Shown: positions 23,901 through 34,792 of the stretch, one piece after another
Position numbering within the stretch: position 1 is the stretch's first letter
Layout of the letters: each line of letters begins with the position of its first letter
Assembly: GCA_022661535.1 (NCBI GenBank)
Contig: JAKULF010000008.1
Location: 1,116,001-1,180,000 of the forward strand
Length of the DNA stretch: 64,000 nucleotides
Origin: Eutypa lata
Lineage: Eukaryota > Ascomycota > Sordariomycetes > Xylariales > Diatrypaceae
Direction of reading: 5' to 3'
Notes under the pieces: model-generated
Database searches by the model: none
Seen by the model: only the letters and a program-made list of their open reading frames with translations
Told to the model about the DNA's origin: nothing
Translations under genes and position numbers: made by a program

Positions 23901-25702
23901 ATATCGGGAAGATCAAGAGAGCCCAAGTCCATGCCATCTGGCTGCTCATCAAAAAAGTTGAAATCGGCTTCGGTTATGTCTGTATCTCCAAACATATCAG
24001 GACCCAGTTCACCAAAGAGGTTTTCCGTGTCAAATGAGCCTCCAGTTCGTTCTCTTTTCGTGTCTACGGGCTCCCAGTTCTCGCCATCATGATCAGGAGG
24101 GACATTTGGACCAGTATCGATGTCTACCATCGCTGTTGCAGCCAAGGGGTTACCAGGACTCGAAAGAGTGCCATCGATAGACGGTGTTACACCAACAATA
24201 TTCTGAATATTGTCTGGTGGCGTCAGATATACGGGCCCTGGCGGCGCAGCAGTTTGGCGTAGAGTCAATGGAGACAACGCATTTGTGCTTTGGGATGGAG
24301 CCTCGATCAAAGTAGATTCGTGGGTAGCAGCGGTAGCACTTCTTTCTCTTTCCTTCTTTTTCCTCGATAACAACTCATCACGATCACCAGAGCCTAAAAA
24401 CCAAGACTTAGCGAACGATAGAGGATCGTAACTCATGTCCGTACTGGAGGCTGGTTTCTCCTCTATTTGGCTCGAAATGGCTAGTTTGGATAGCGCCTTG
24501 CAGAAACATAGACTAGACGGCCACGATAGCCCCGTAGAATGACCAATCATCGGAGTTCGTCTCCCATCAACCTTCTGCTCAGCGGGTTTTCGTCGAACAC
24601 GTTGAAGGGTCAGCCAGTTTTGAGATGTGATGATCGAAGACGGCACGTTCCGGGCTTGTAGTAGTTTTGAACATATATTACGCCACGGCCAGTCTACTTT
24701 ATCAGGCCTCAAGCAGGAAACTTGGGTATCTGCTGGAGACTGTCCCAGACTTCCCGGAGTCGTGGAATCCCCGCTAGCTGTTGCAATATTTTGATAGGTG
24801 GCGAAGATCCCCATGGGGGCGGCTAGAATGGTCAAGCTAAGAGGCAATGGCCTGTTGGCATATTGAGAAAGGGGAACAATACCATCAACACGCGATAGAC
24901 TGATGGCTATTAGTAGGGTACCTGTGGTTGTCATATAGACACGCAACGTGCCTAAGATAGCAGAAGAACTACAAGTCGTAGGGTGGCTTGTGTTAGAGAG
25001 AAGAAAAGTTCGAGCGTTTAACGGTATAGCACCAGTCTTTGCACAGAAGTTGAAAGAGACGGCTGAAGCAACAGCGGAAACGAGAGCTTCATATGCGTCC
25101 TTGATAGGCGTCAACGATGGTATACTTCTCGTGTCGGCATAATTGAAGACTTTGGAGTCTTGTTCGGTTCCCTGGATCGGAAGAGGCTGAACAGAGGGTA
25201 TAGTAGCGGACTGAGCGCCCCTAAAGTTGACATCAACAACGGTGGATATGCTCGATGAGCTAGAGCTACTGGGGGTATTAGAAGCGCTGAGGCCAAACAA
25301 GCGGTTCCTAGCCAGCCCAAGTGGTTCAAATGCATTTTCTTCGACAAGTGATAAGGTATAGCCGCATTTTTCTATTGTTCTTGGAAAGTTGAAAAGCTCC
25401 GACTGACTTTCCGATGTACCATCTTTCCGCCCAAGCCTAAAACACCAAAGACCTCGGCGGGTTGTATCGACGTGTACCAGGTAACCATCGTTTCGTAGGG
25501 GTTTTTCTAATTCTAGAGCATTCGCGCCAAAAGAGGCAGGTGGCAGGGAAAGGGACTCGTAGAAAGCGAAGTTAACAGACGAGATATTATTCTAGGGTAG
25601 TTAGTAAGGATAAGTATGAATAAAATAGACTATAACGACCCAGGAATGGAAGGGACAGCGCACAATCAATAAGGCATTAGTTTCATATTCACCAGTATCC
25701 AT
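20903..25702 (-). CDS. SSN2: Mediator of RNA polymerase II transcription subunit 13
   Basis: Two exons: 25702-25664 (13 codons, MDTGEYETNALLI) and 25591-20903; 1575 residues. Med13 is the largest subunit of the Mediator CDK8 kinase module and tethers that module to core Mediator in the nucleus. The N-terminus joins across the intron to NNISSVNFAFYESLSL and continues to DTTRRGLWCFRLG, the Med13_N domain. The middle is acidic, Ser/Pro-rich and probably disordered. The C-terminal part is the Med13_C domain, ending with HTWGAVLAHRLSIN, ISGYLVKRGG, IEVNVVYVHQ and ARPWHVAAAEKGVRALY. An insertion rich in Gly, Asn and Ser sits between IEVNVVYVHQ and the last block. The short first exon was chosen because the MD-x-x-EY-x-TN start is typical of the family. 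The symbol follows yeast (SSN2/SRB9). Confidence 0.92.
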
Positions 25703-26837
25703 ATCGTGAATCGTGAGTCGTATCGTAAGGGAAGGTGGGGGAGGCTTCTCAGAAAGGACTGGGAAACCTCTCAAGGAGCGACTCTGTACTAGCACACAGA
25801 AATCGAGGTCGAGGGTTTTATATATTAGGTAGATATGAGCCTTCAGTCATCGGCATGACAGACACGTTTGAACTTAGTCCCTCGTCGCAATTTATTTTCT
25901 TATATCTAAATCTCCAGCGAGCGCTGAACTCCATCTCAAGGGAATAAGTCCCAGGAGGTTAGAGAGGTGAAGGTATTGTACCGCTTTCTATCGACGGGGG
26001 GATCGATATCGATGTCATGTAAGACAATACGTTTGGTGGGAGTGTTGAAGAGACACCTAGAGTAGGCTCGAAAACAACCGGATGGCAGTCGGGTGTTGTG
26101 GGATAAGTCGGCACGGAATTGCGATTGAGGCGGTAGGATACGAATCGCTAAGACCAGAGACGATAACTAAAGAGCTACAACTTTCAGTCGTGTTCTGAAT
26201 AGCCTAGATAGTGGCTATAGGTAGTGAGTATGTAGATGGCATGCGGGACGTCTATGTAGGTAGTATAACTACATGTAGATAGAATGATCACGTAGCTATA
26301 TCAGCAGATAGGTACAGTGTTAAGAAGTCTACGTCGTGTTGGTTCCCGCTCTTTTGCCTCGTCTGGACCTTCTTTATCCACTGGAAGCGGCTTATAACCA
26401 ATCAATTCTCCGCTAAACAACAGGGGTTAGCTATGCCTTTGCAACGCTCGCAGTCCCTGCACATCAATGTTGCATACAGCTTGGTAATGTATGCACGATA
26501 TGTTTGCGAAATGCTCATTTCTCCACTGAACCACTCAGCTAGATCGGAGCCAACCGCGGCTAATGCAGGGAAGAAATATCCAGACAGTCCAGGGTTCAAA
26601 ACAGATAACGAAGCAACTCGATAATACAATAACCTCGATCTATCGGGCATATCCTTATCGCTATCGCCCCGCCAAAATTTATTTTCTAGCAACTAAATAG
26701 CAGTTGAACTCTCTACCAACACTGACTTCTACGTGCCTATTCCGCTGGTTTGCATCGAGTCCATTCGAATACACAAACCTTTTCACAAATGCAACGGTAG
26801 CATACAATTATAGGGTTATTTCTTTCTCATCGGGAAT
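25703..26837. promoter_or_regulatory. Divergent promoter region between Med13 and ENP2
   Basis: A head-to-head spacer of 1.1 kb between two housekeeping genes on opposite strands. A 96-codon minus-strand frame at 26402-26692 has no support. A CTCATCGGG sequence lies just before the ENP2 start and is only a partial match to the PAC element of ribosome-biogenesis promoters, so I do not claim it. Confidence 0.5.
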
Positions 26838-28799
26838 ATGAAGGTCACCAATCAAGGGGAAGTTGCTGTGTACACAGTAGCAGGCGCATCGACATCTCGC
26901 CTTCCAGAGTGGCTCGCTCGTCAGCAGAAACGTACCTTAAAAAATGATCCCGAGTACCAGAACAGAGTCGAAGTCCTACAAGACTTCGAATTCGAAGAAG
27001 CTAGTCAATGTATTCGAATATCCGAAGATGGCGAATGGGTCATGAGCACCGGCACATATAAGCCCCAGATACACGTCCACTACCTCCCTCATCTGTCGCT
27101 CTCTTTCGCCCGACACACAAAATCGTTAAACACCAAATTTGCCATCCTCTCCACTGACTATTCGAAATCCCTCCATCTTCAAAGCGACCGAAGGCTCGAG
27201 CTGCACACTCCAATGGGCTGCCATTATGAGTTAAGGATACCGAGATACGGACGTGATCTCGTTTACGACCGCGTGTCAACAGAAGCCCTAGTCCCCTCGG
27301 TGGGGTTAGATGCCGAGGGCAATGGTGAAGTATTTAGATTAAATCTGGAGATAGGGCGCTTTATGAAATCCTACCACGTTGATGTTGGAAAAGACGAAGG
27401 AGTGGAGTCAGGTCTACAAGGGTCTATAGGAGTAGGTGCTGTAAATGCTGCAGCAATTGCTGAAACTAGTCACAACTTGGCGGCATTCGGAACTTCTATC
27501 GGTACTGTCGAGTTCTGGGACCCGCGGTCAAAGTCTCGGGTTGCTATACTTGGTGGGCAAGAAGGGGAAATCACAGCTCTCGACTTTAGCCCTTCAGGAC
27601 TGTCACTCGCGACGGGTTCGTCGAACGGCCTAATAAAACTATTCGATTTACGTACACCTGTTCCTCTGCTCACTAAAGAGCAGGGCCAAGGCTTCCCCAT
27701 CAAGAACCTCATTCATATGACGACGGTTTCACAAGAGAAAAAGATATTATCTGCGGATAAGCGGTTGATCAAGATCTGGGATGAGCACGATGGCGATACT
27801 TGGACATCGGTTGAACCTGCGGTTGATCTCAACGATGTTGCGTGGTGTAAAAACAGTGGTATGGTACTAACAGCCAACGAAGGCCAACAACAACATGCCT
27901 TCTTCATTCCTCAGCTTGGCCCGGCACCACGCTGGTGCTCGTTCCTCGACAACATTTCCGAAGAGTTAGCCGAAGAAGTCCGCACGGATAACTACGAAAA
28001 CTACAAGTTCCTCACCCTACCCGAGTTAAGGTCGCTAAGCATGGAGCACCTAATCGGCAAGACAAACCTGCTTCGCCCATATATGCATGGCTACTTTGTG
28101 GCATCCAAGCTATACGAACAGGCACGGTTAATAGCCAACCCATACGCCTTCGAGGAAGAGCGGACGAAACGTATCAAGGAGAAGGTCGAGAAGGATCGTG
28201 CTACCCGTATCCGTGGTAACAAGAAGGTTAAGGTCAACCAGAAATTGGTTGACAAGCTGCTCAAGCGGCAAGAAAAGAGAGGAGAGGTGGACACAAAAGC
28301 CGGCCTGCTTGGAGACGAGCGTTTCGCCAGGTTATTCGAAGACGACGAGTTCAAGGTCGACGAAACCAGCGCCGAGTTCCGCTCCCTCAACCCGAGCACC
28401 AGAATCGATCCTGGAACTGGTGGTAGGGGTGCTGTGGCGGTCAACTCTTCGGACGAAGGGGAGCAGGACTCGAGCGATGACTCGGAGAGCGAGGCTGAAG
28501 TAGCTCCTAAGAAGAAGAGCGCAAAGGACGACGTGGTCATGCGCGTTTCATCATCAAACCGGGAAGACCGGTCCGCGAAAGACACCGCTCTAGGGTCCAG
28601 ACCCCAGAAGACGGGACGCGTAAACAAGTCTCGGGCGGGAGACGTGGTCGGGGAACAGTCGGTAACATTCGTACCGGAGTCGAGAAGAAGGAAAGAGGAT
28701 GAGGATGAGGAGGATGAGGAGGCGCCTCGGCCGGTTACGAAGGATCGCCGATCAGATGCGAGACGGAATGCGAGCAACAATGTCTTCAGGCGAATGTGA
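26838..28799 (+). CDS. ENP2: Ribosome biogenesis protein ENP2 (NOL10 homologue)
   Basis: Single exon, 653 residues, close to the yeast length. ENP2 is a nucleolar WD-repeat protein of the small-subunit processome needed for 18S rRNA maturation. The N-terminal motif VYTVAGASTSRLPEWL and the block RLELHTPMGCHYELRIPRYGRDL are characteristic. WD-type units are visible around residues 215-300 (ALDFSPSGLSLATGSSNGLIKLFD, shortened here to its core). The C-terminal third carries a NUC153-like element (RFARLFEDDEFKVDE) and then a Lys/Glu/Asp-rich tail typical of nucleolar proteins. The ATG at 26838 is preceded by an in-frame stop-free but short leader and gives the family's usual start (MKVTNQGEVAVYTV). 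Confidence 0.95.
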   Translation: MKVTNQGEVAVYTVAGASTSRLPEWLARQQKRTLKNDPEYQNRVEVLQDFEFEEASQCIRISEDGEWVMSTGTYKPQIHVHYLPHLSLSFARHTKSLNTKFAILSTDYSKSLHLQSDRRLELHTPMGCHYELRIPRYGRDLVYDRVSTEALVPSVGLDAEGNGEVFRLNLEIGRFMKSYHVDVGKDEGVESGLQGSIGVGAVNAAAIAETSHNLAAFGTSIGTVEFWDPRSKSRVAILGGQEGEITALDFSPSGLSLATGSSNGLIKLFDLRTPVPLLTKEQGQGFPIKNLIHMTTVSQEKKILSADKRLIKIWDEHDGDTWTSVEPAVDLNDVAWCKNSGMVLTANEGQQQHAFFIPQLGPAPRWCSFLDNISEELAEEVRTDNYENYKFLTLPELRSLSMEHLIGKTNLLRPYMHGYFVASKLYEQARLIANPYAFEEERTKRIKEKVEKDRATRIRGNKKVKVNQKLVDKLLKRQEKRGEVDTKAGLLGDERFARLFEDDEFKVDETSAEFRSLNPSTRIDPGTGGRGAVAVNSSDEGEQDSSDDSESEAEVAPKKKSAKDDVVMRVSSSNREDRSAKDTALGSRPQKTGRVNKSRAGDVVGEQSVTFVPESRRRKEDEDEEDEEAPRPVTKDRRSDARRNASNNVFRRM

Positions 28800-29070
28800 T
28801 ACCCATTAGCTGTAAATATAGGGGGTCGGGTGCGAACTATGCATTTGTTTATATCTCACGGAGCAATGGGGCGTATTTTGACAATGACAAAAGATATACA
28901 GACATATGATATGCAGCTGTGCGTGTTGTCGGGTGAAACAGAGTTCGCAATTCTCATCCTAGGCCAGCTCTGAACGCAATAACACAAGTACTTGATAATA
29001 TACCTTATTTCACTGGATTTGCGCATTCATGGCATGAATAACTGTTGGGTAATGACTGAGATGTTGGGTA
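28800..29070. other. 3' spacer after ENP2
   Basis: AT-rich sequence containing the ENP2 3' UTR. Its end includes the start of a perfect 19-bp tandem duplication. No gene seen. Confidence 0.4.
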
Positions 29071-29080
29071 ATGACTGAGA
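29043..29080. repeat. Perfect 19-bp tandem duplication
   Basis: The unit TGTTGGGTAATGACTGAGA occurs twice in a row at 29043-29061 and 29062-29080, exactly at the left edge of the decayed AAA ATPase. Confidence 0.9.
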
Positions 29081-30290
29081 CTTGTGCAAGGCGAGCTATT
29101 TCAAGGGCACGAAGGCATCACTACGACGCTGAAGAAGCTCATCTTCAAATCTTCCGTTCCACCGTTTCTTTTACGAATGGGATCGCCTCGAAGAAATCAT
29201 CCGCAGCAAAGATCCTATACGCAAGGACCATACCCGCTTGCTGCTCAAAGTCTTGAGAGCCGAGCTTAAGGAAACTATATCCACAGGCAAAGACCTGAAG
29301 CGCAACGACGTTGTCACATTCAGCTACTTGGGGATTATCTTCACGCCCGGGATTGACGTGTATTCTTCGGATGATAGATACGGTCGTTTCTACCGCCTGT
29401 AGTGCGCTTCCTATCGATTGATGAAAGACGTGCGATATCTACAAATAAAAGCAGACCAGAGCATACGATACCGAATGTCTTTGCATATTTGCGTTCAATG
29501 GCACGAAGCTAATAACGGAACTCGGCGTCTTCCCGGTATCGCTACTGCCACGTACGGATTCTGTAAAGGGGAGAAGTCGCTTTTTGCCGTATCTGCATTA
29601 TTTAACGGCCAATAAACTCTAACAAATAGGGAAATTCATTATTTCGTCAAGAGCCATGTCGCGAACAAAGATGCATTCGATGACATTATCGAGGGCAAAG
29701 GTAAGAAGAACCATTACCTACTCTTTTGCCTCACGGATGGCTGAGCTAAACTGACCTATTATTCCTCGCTAGGCCAAGGAATCATAATGCTCCTATAAGG
29801 TACACTTGGCGTAGGAAAGACGCTTACAGCTGAAGTGGGTAAACACCTTTCAAATGTCTTACTGTGAACTAAAGGGGAGTGGGTAGCTAAACTATAATGT
29901 TTCGTTTCGCTCTCTTAAAGGTTGCCGATGAACTAGCGACTACTGTACGCCATTAGCGCAGGCGAGCTCGGCACAGCGGTGAAGGAGGTAGAGGAAAAAC
30001 TGGGCATGACCCTCGAGGTAGCTGCCAAATGGGACGCCGTGCTGCTGCTGGACGAGGCGGACGTGTTCCTGGAGAAGCGGGAATGGGCTGCCGCCAGAGA
30101 CTAGCTCGACCGCAACACCATCGTGACCGTCTTCCTACGCCTGCTCGAAAACTACCGCGGCATCTTGTTCATAACGACCAGTCGCGCTGAGGTCGTCACC
30201 CCGGACTTCTCGTCGCGTGGTGCGATCCAAAAACTGCAGCAAAAGAAGGGAGGAGATAAAAGTAATGATTCGCCCCGGTTATGTTGAAGC
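29071..30290 (+). pseudogene. Decayed AAA-type ATPase
   Basis: Fragments of a fungal AAA ATPase (the kind with an N-terminal DUF7025-like region) in the correct order but interrupted. The N-terminal part is readable at about 29165-29400 (FYEWDRLEEIIRSKDP, then DVVTFSYLGIIFTPG) and ends at a TAG. A short piece at 29638-29700 (HYFVKSHVANKDAF) leads to a plausible intron. Next comes Walker A (GTLGVGKTLTAE, about 29800-29830), preceded by an in-frame TAA. Walker B (AVLLLDEADVFLEKR) follows near 30030-30080, then an in-frame TAG and FITTSRAEVV. The region after the second region of homology is missing. Multiple stops and frame changes mean no functional protein. The normal role of the family members is unclear. 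Confidence 0.75.
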
Positions 30291-30318
30291 CGTTAGTGGG
30301 TTGAAATTAAATAATCCC

Positions 30319-31037
30319 TTACTGTACGGAAGATATTAAGGGAAATGAGCCCTGGTCGTGCCCCGTCCATTGCAGAAACAAGCCTTGAAAGGCTAAGACC
30401 CATTCCTTCAAGCCTGTATCCTCGGCTTTGTTCGGGATCGTGGTGTTGTACAGCGTTCTTCCGTTGTATCTACAGATACACTCATCGACGGTGATGTCGG
30501 ATCCCGGAATACACGGTTCTAAGGTCTTAGATTGAACCCATTCCGACCATTCCCTATAGCGTTCAAATGACGAAGTAGGCTGGTCTTTGTGATCCCATAT
30601 TCGAAGCCTTCGATACAGGGGTTGCCATCGCTTGCGAGAGAAGAATCCAATGATAGGGTGATAAGGGGTAAAGTCAGAACCTATCCAATCAGCGTCGACC
30701 GAAGATTCTGTATGATCATACATATAAATTAACATCAAAAAGATGAGATAAACCTCCTCCACGTTCGTATAGTACCATCAATGAACGCGCGCGCGGGGCT
30801 TAGTCTCATCCCAGATGGGCTCAAAGGTATTAGTCCATTCCACCAACTTCTCAACTAGCCACCGCGGCACCAATTCAAGGAACAAGGCAAGCGGGCTGGG
30901 CGGTGAAGGCTTCCACTGAATCTCACGATATTCAACAATCCAGGGCTCAAAGCGTTTGCCGACTTCAGGATTAGGTGGTGCGTTAGGGCGGAAGGTGGCA
31001 GGATTGTAGGATCTTCTTCATACGAATCCGGTCGCAA
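30319..31037 (-). pseudogene. Truncated piggyBac-type transposase relic
   Basis: Minus-strand pieces in two frames. The upstream piece (about 30985-30790) reads WKPSPPSPLALFLELV and VEWTNTFEPIWDE, then stops. The longer piece (30762-30319, 147 codons) reads EEVYLIFLMLIYM, PYHPIIGFFSRKRW, RRLRIWDH and then ITVDECICRYNGRT plus IPNKAEDTGLKEWVL. The last two match the DDE_Tnp_1_7 (piggyBac) pattern of a catalytic Asp in VDE, a GR, and a PNKP-G-K-W block. The C-terminal catalytic part is missing, so this is a truncated and dead copy. I could not identify terminal inverted repeats or flanking TTAA target duplications with confidence. It adjoins the decayed AAA gene, marking a small graveyard of broken sequence. 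Confidence 0.65.
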
Positions 31038-31589
31038 TTAGACGACGATAGCAACAGAAAACGAATCAGAGTTTACTATTTTTCGCTGAGGGCCCATTCT
31101 GGAGTAATGTTATATATAAAACTGTTACAATTTGTTGTTGAAACTGAAGAAATTAGACGTGGAAATGGTAATATCCATTCTAGGTCTACTGCTTACCAGG
31201 GTGTTAAGATGTACTAGAACAGCGTAGGTCTTTAGGTGGCTTTGACGGGTTATATAAAGTCAATCACCTACCCTTTCAGGGCTTACAGAGATATGTTGCT
31301 ACCGATGCCCACTGGCCTTCAATCGGATAAAACCAACTACACCTTTCGGTAGTATATCATATAGAGTTCATGGAGCCTGCTATCTATATGCTAGGCGCTA
31401 TCCATATCCTTCGTATTATCTGCCTTTTACTTCCCCTTCTTTACACTGATTATGGCAGCCTTCTTTGGTAATTATTTTGCAACACCACCTGTACTCCGTC
31501 TATTCTCTATCGACCATTCACGGTAGCCGCCGAGGTCCCCCCTTCGCCCCTGTCCAGAGCAGTCCAGACTGCCAGCAATTAATGCAGCT
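31038..31589. other. Spacer between piggyBac relic and PAQR gene
   Basis: No coding region seen. Contains the PAQR 3' UTR at its right end. Confidence 0.4.
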
Positions 31590-32668
31590 TCAACTTCCTC
31601 GACCAATACCCTGAGCGCGACACACATCCATTGTATGGAAGCTTGTAAAGCCTTCTACCAAACCAGACGCATGCGCCCACATCCCGCATAAGATGGCGAC
31701 ATGAAAGATCTGGTGTGAGCTTCCCCAAATATCAAATTTCCCCGGTGCCAAACGCTCCGGAATCCGAAACTACAACTGTTCGTCAGATGGTCATCTTTCA
31801 TGGAACGAAATGGGCATGAAGCGTGGTGACATACCGCATACATGAGGACACTGGTGCCATAGAAAAAGATTTCAAGCAGATACCAGTCCATGCCAGCGTA
31901 CTGGAGCATATACTCGGACCCGTATCGCTGAGCTCCATGCAGTAGGTGTATAAACGATGTGGCGCCGAAGACGATAAAAGCGCTCACTTTTATTTTCCGG
32001 CCGCGCGCTGTTCTGAGCGAGGGTTTCGAAATCAGGATACCGGTGATACTGCCCGTGGTCCAGTTCTGGATCTCATGTCAGCATATGGCTGGACTGCTGG
32101 GAGGGTTGGATGGGAGACTGACAATAGCCCAGTGCACCTTTCGCAAGTTCGGCTCACAGAAGAACAGATAATAGATGCCGGATGTGAATGTGCCCACTAT
32201 AACAATGATAATACCCAGCAAATCCATGCCATGCCAGAACAGTTCTACAACATGGGAATGGGATTGCATCAGGTGGTAGAATACGCTTAAGATCAAACAG
32301 ATTTCCGCACAACAAAAGAAGATTACAAACATGGCATAGTCTATGTACGTGACATCAAGGTATTGGGGCCCGGCTAGGAACCAGACGTAGCTAGTCGCGA
32401 ACAGTGGTAAGAGGAGAGCTCCGATGAGATGTGTGTATACGTTGCAAGTCTCATTGTGCAAGAACGTAAGGCTCATGAAAACCTGCCGGTAACTTCCTTT
32501 CGCGGGCCGATAGCCGCTGAGGATATACTTGTTGTCGAACTGCCACTCAGCAATCTCCTGACAGGTCACGGTTTGCGGGATAGTAGCACTTGACGGGTTC
32601 ACGGGGTCGTTGGTGGTGCTCATGTCGAGTTTCGGCACCTGCCGTTTTTTGAGTTCTGTTGCTGACAT
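31590..32668 (-). CDS. PAQR / hemolysin III family membrane protein (Izh-like)
   Basis: Three exons: 32668-32123, 32071-31835 and 31769-31590; 320 residues. The PAQR family has seven membrane spans and includes adiponectin receptors and yeast Izh proteins, which act in lipid and zinc homeostasis. Visible signatures: the N-terminal GYRP followed by [16 protein letters not shown], the [12 protein letters not shown] block with the first metal-binding His and a nearby Asp (GMDLLGI), and the C-terminal [13 protein letters not shown] with the two other metal-binding His. Several strongly hydrophobic stretches lie between. Zinc-dependent ceramidase-like activity is known for some relatives. An in-frame region of 60 codons lies upstream of the chosen ATG but starts with TTG and reads like 5' UTR, so the ATG at 32668 is preferred. 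Confidence 0.92.
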
Positions 32669-33874
32669 AATCCTTCTCCTGAAAACTGTAAGCTGCCCTG
32701 GCGATAGATAAAGTAGATGATGGAGGCGAGGCAAAGGATTCCTCAAGGGTTGGGCTGCTGAGAATGGGATGGCAGCGGTAGCGATAAATCGCCCAGAAGA
32801 TGCAATGTGGAAGCAAAGGAAGTGCGAGGCTTGTATTAAAGTGTGCAACGCAAAGAGAAAAACACTGAATGGGTTGAATCTTTTATATACATGCTACACA
32901 GACAAGGTACTTTCGCAGCCGAATCTCCCCCCAAACCAGAGAGCCCTTCCGGGTCACAGCGCCTGAACTCGCTGATAGGTACACTATCATAAGGCTGCTA
33001 TGTAGGTCTTTTGTAGGGTGGTACTAGAGCTCTAAGGGGGGAATGTGATAATATCACCTGTAGGGATTAGATCCAACCAACGCTGTTATCTTCCCAGCCC
33101 ACACATGCCGTCGGCTACCCGACCCTGCGCCTGGAACGATGCATGCAGCACCAACCAATAAGAGGCCCATGGCCCCGCCTAGGCCGCGCTATTTGCTGAC
33201 TCACGTTTGAGATGGAGGGTGGATTGTCCTGCACACCCCCGCGGAACCTCCTTCTGAGAAACATTGCTCTCAACATTGACTTCAAGGCCCACCTACGATC
33301 GTTCTAGTCTACACATAGGTCAATGATGTCGATTTGGTGCGGGCCGACCCCTCTGTGCCCACACGGTTGGTAAGGAAACTCCACTTGTTTGTCGTAAGGC
33401 ATCATAACGATCGAAGCATCTCCTGAGTTTATATGTGCAAGCAAATCTGCAGCAAATTCGTCAAGACGTGGCAAGATGGCGCGCGCCAAGGGCAGGGGCG
33501 CAAGTCGGTGTGCGATGAGATCGACCATACAAATCATCAACAGAGTGGCAGGCTACATACTCAAGGGTCAGCACTGGCCCCCAATGATACTCTATATCCC
33601 TCCCAGCCTGCATCCAGCTGATCCCAGCCTTCCATGGTTGATAACAAGCTTTCCCAGGGATTCAGAATTACTGCCTATCATTGCCATTTTGAACATTCGT
33701 CGGCGTTCGTTGGCACCGCATTTCCCGATTGTTTCCATACAATGCGGCTGAGAAGACTCGGGGTTTCGTACAAGAAAGCTGAAGCTTGCCAAGTATTACA
33801 GTAACAAAAGAGGTCGGGGTCCTTGCGGCCTGGAGAAAAATCCAGCCCAATATCGTAGCCTGACCCTCAACGTC
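32669..33874. other. Divergent spacer between PAQR and gasdermin-like genes
   Basis: Promoter region for both the PAQR gene (minus) and the gasdermin-like gene (plus). Open frames at 33304-33540 and 33476-33751 are unsupported. No repeat or element recognised. Confidence 0.5.
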
Positions 33875-34705
33875 ATGTCTTTCTCAAAGACGTATTTTCT
33901 GTGCCCAACGACCGATTTCATCCATCCACCTCCAGTAGGTCCGCTATGTCTTGGATCTATCATACCTTCCACGTCAACACCACAATATCCTCTCAATAGG
34001 GCGGAAATCGTTGCCGTGGCTAACCCACTCCCATCTGTTGTGGAGACCGACTGGAGGAAGACCATTTCAACCGAGACAGGGCTTGGGTTGGGGGTATACG
34101 CAACCTTCCTGCAGCTGGCCATTGGTCCTGAAGTGGGCGTTGAGCGTTCAAACAAAACTGTGCATACGTTCGCATTCGACGCAGTGACGACTGTGGAGTT
34201 TGAGCCGACGAAAGAGTATGTCGAGCAAGCCATCAAGGCAGCCGCCGTGCAAGCGTGGCTGAGGCAGCCCAAGCAACGATTCGCGCCTGTTGCCTCGCTC
34301 TTCCTCGTCACGGGTATGAAGCTTGTGAAAGGCGCGAGCCTCAAATACTCGACTTCACGGAGTGTGGCGGCTACTGGGAACTTCAGCATCGACTTGACCG
34401 CACTGGGTGTGCTGGGCACGGCCGTCGGTCCCAAAGGCCATTGGATCAGCGCGGAAGAAGACGGGACAGAGCTCAACCGTGAATCGGAATTTGTGTTTGC
34501 GTTCCGTGTCAAGAGACTCAAGTTCGGGTGGAAAAACAAGGTTGAAGACTACAATAAAGGCGCTTTCTTAAATGTTGGTGGGGATCGAGAAGATGACCGA
34601 TTTGTTCTGATTGAGGACGTGGACGGGGCTAGTATCGAGACTGCGGAGGCTGTCCCTGATGTGACTGAGAACGGCAGTGTCTATTGCGTCCCCCCTCAAT
34701 CATAG
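33875..34705 (+). CDS. Gasdermin-like cell-death protein (HET-Q1/RCD-1 type)
   Basis: Single exon, 276 residues, nearly the length of Podospora HET-Q1. I recognise it from the N-terminal pattern KTYF followed by DFIHPPPVGPLCLGSII and a PLN, from the alternating beta/amphipathic pattern around residues 90-220, and from its partner gene. Fungal gasdermin-like proteins are cytoplasmic precursors. After removal of a C-terminal piece of about 5 kDa they assemble in membranes and kill the cell in heterokaryon incompatibility. Here a Lys-rich segment (RVKRLKFGWKNK) and KGAF at about residue 231 precede an acidic tail of about 45 residues (GGDREDDRF onward), which is the natural candidate for the removable part. 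The stop is 87 bp from the stop of a subtilisin-like protease on the other strand. Recognition is from memory of the family rather than alignment. Confidence 0.72.
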   Translation: MSFSKTYFLCPTTDFIHPPPVGPLCLGSIIPSTSTPQYPLNRAEIVAVANPLPSVVETDWRKTISTETGLGLGVYATFLQLAIGPEVGVERSNKTVHTFAFDAVTTVEFEPTKEYVEQAIKAAAVQAWLRQPKQRFAPVASLFLVTGMKLVKGASLKYSTSRSVAATGNFSIDLTALGVLGTAVGPKGHWISAEEDGTELNRESEFVFAFRVKRLKFGWKNKVEDYNKGAFLNVGGDREDDRFVLIEDVDGASIETAEAVPDVTENGSVYCVPPQS

Positions 34706-34792
34706 CATCACGATAGGAATCCCTGACAGCCAGCCGAGATAACAGTCAAGCATATTCAATTATAAATTATTCAGAACCTCTTTAATAAGTCT

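Noticed and set aside
26775..26837. CTCATCGGG before ENP2 as a PAC element
   Set aside because: Only a partial match to the PAC consensus and placed almost at the start codon.
28091..28780. 229-codon minus-strand open frame inside ENP2
   Set aside because: Antisense of the Lys/Glu-rich ENP2 tail, giving Ser/Leu/Phe-rich low-complexity sequence.
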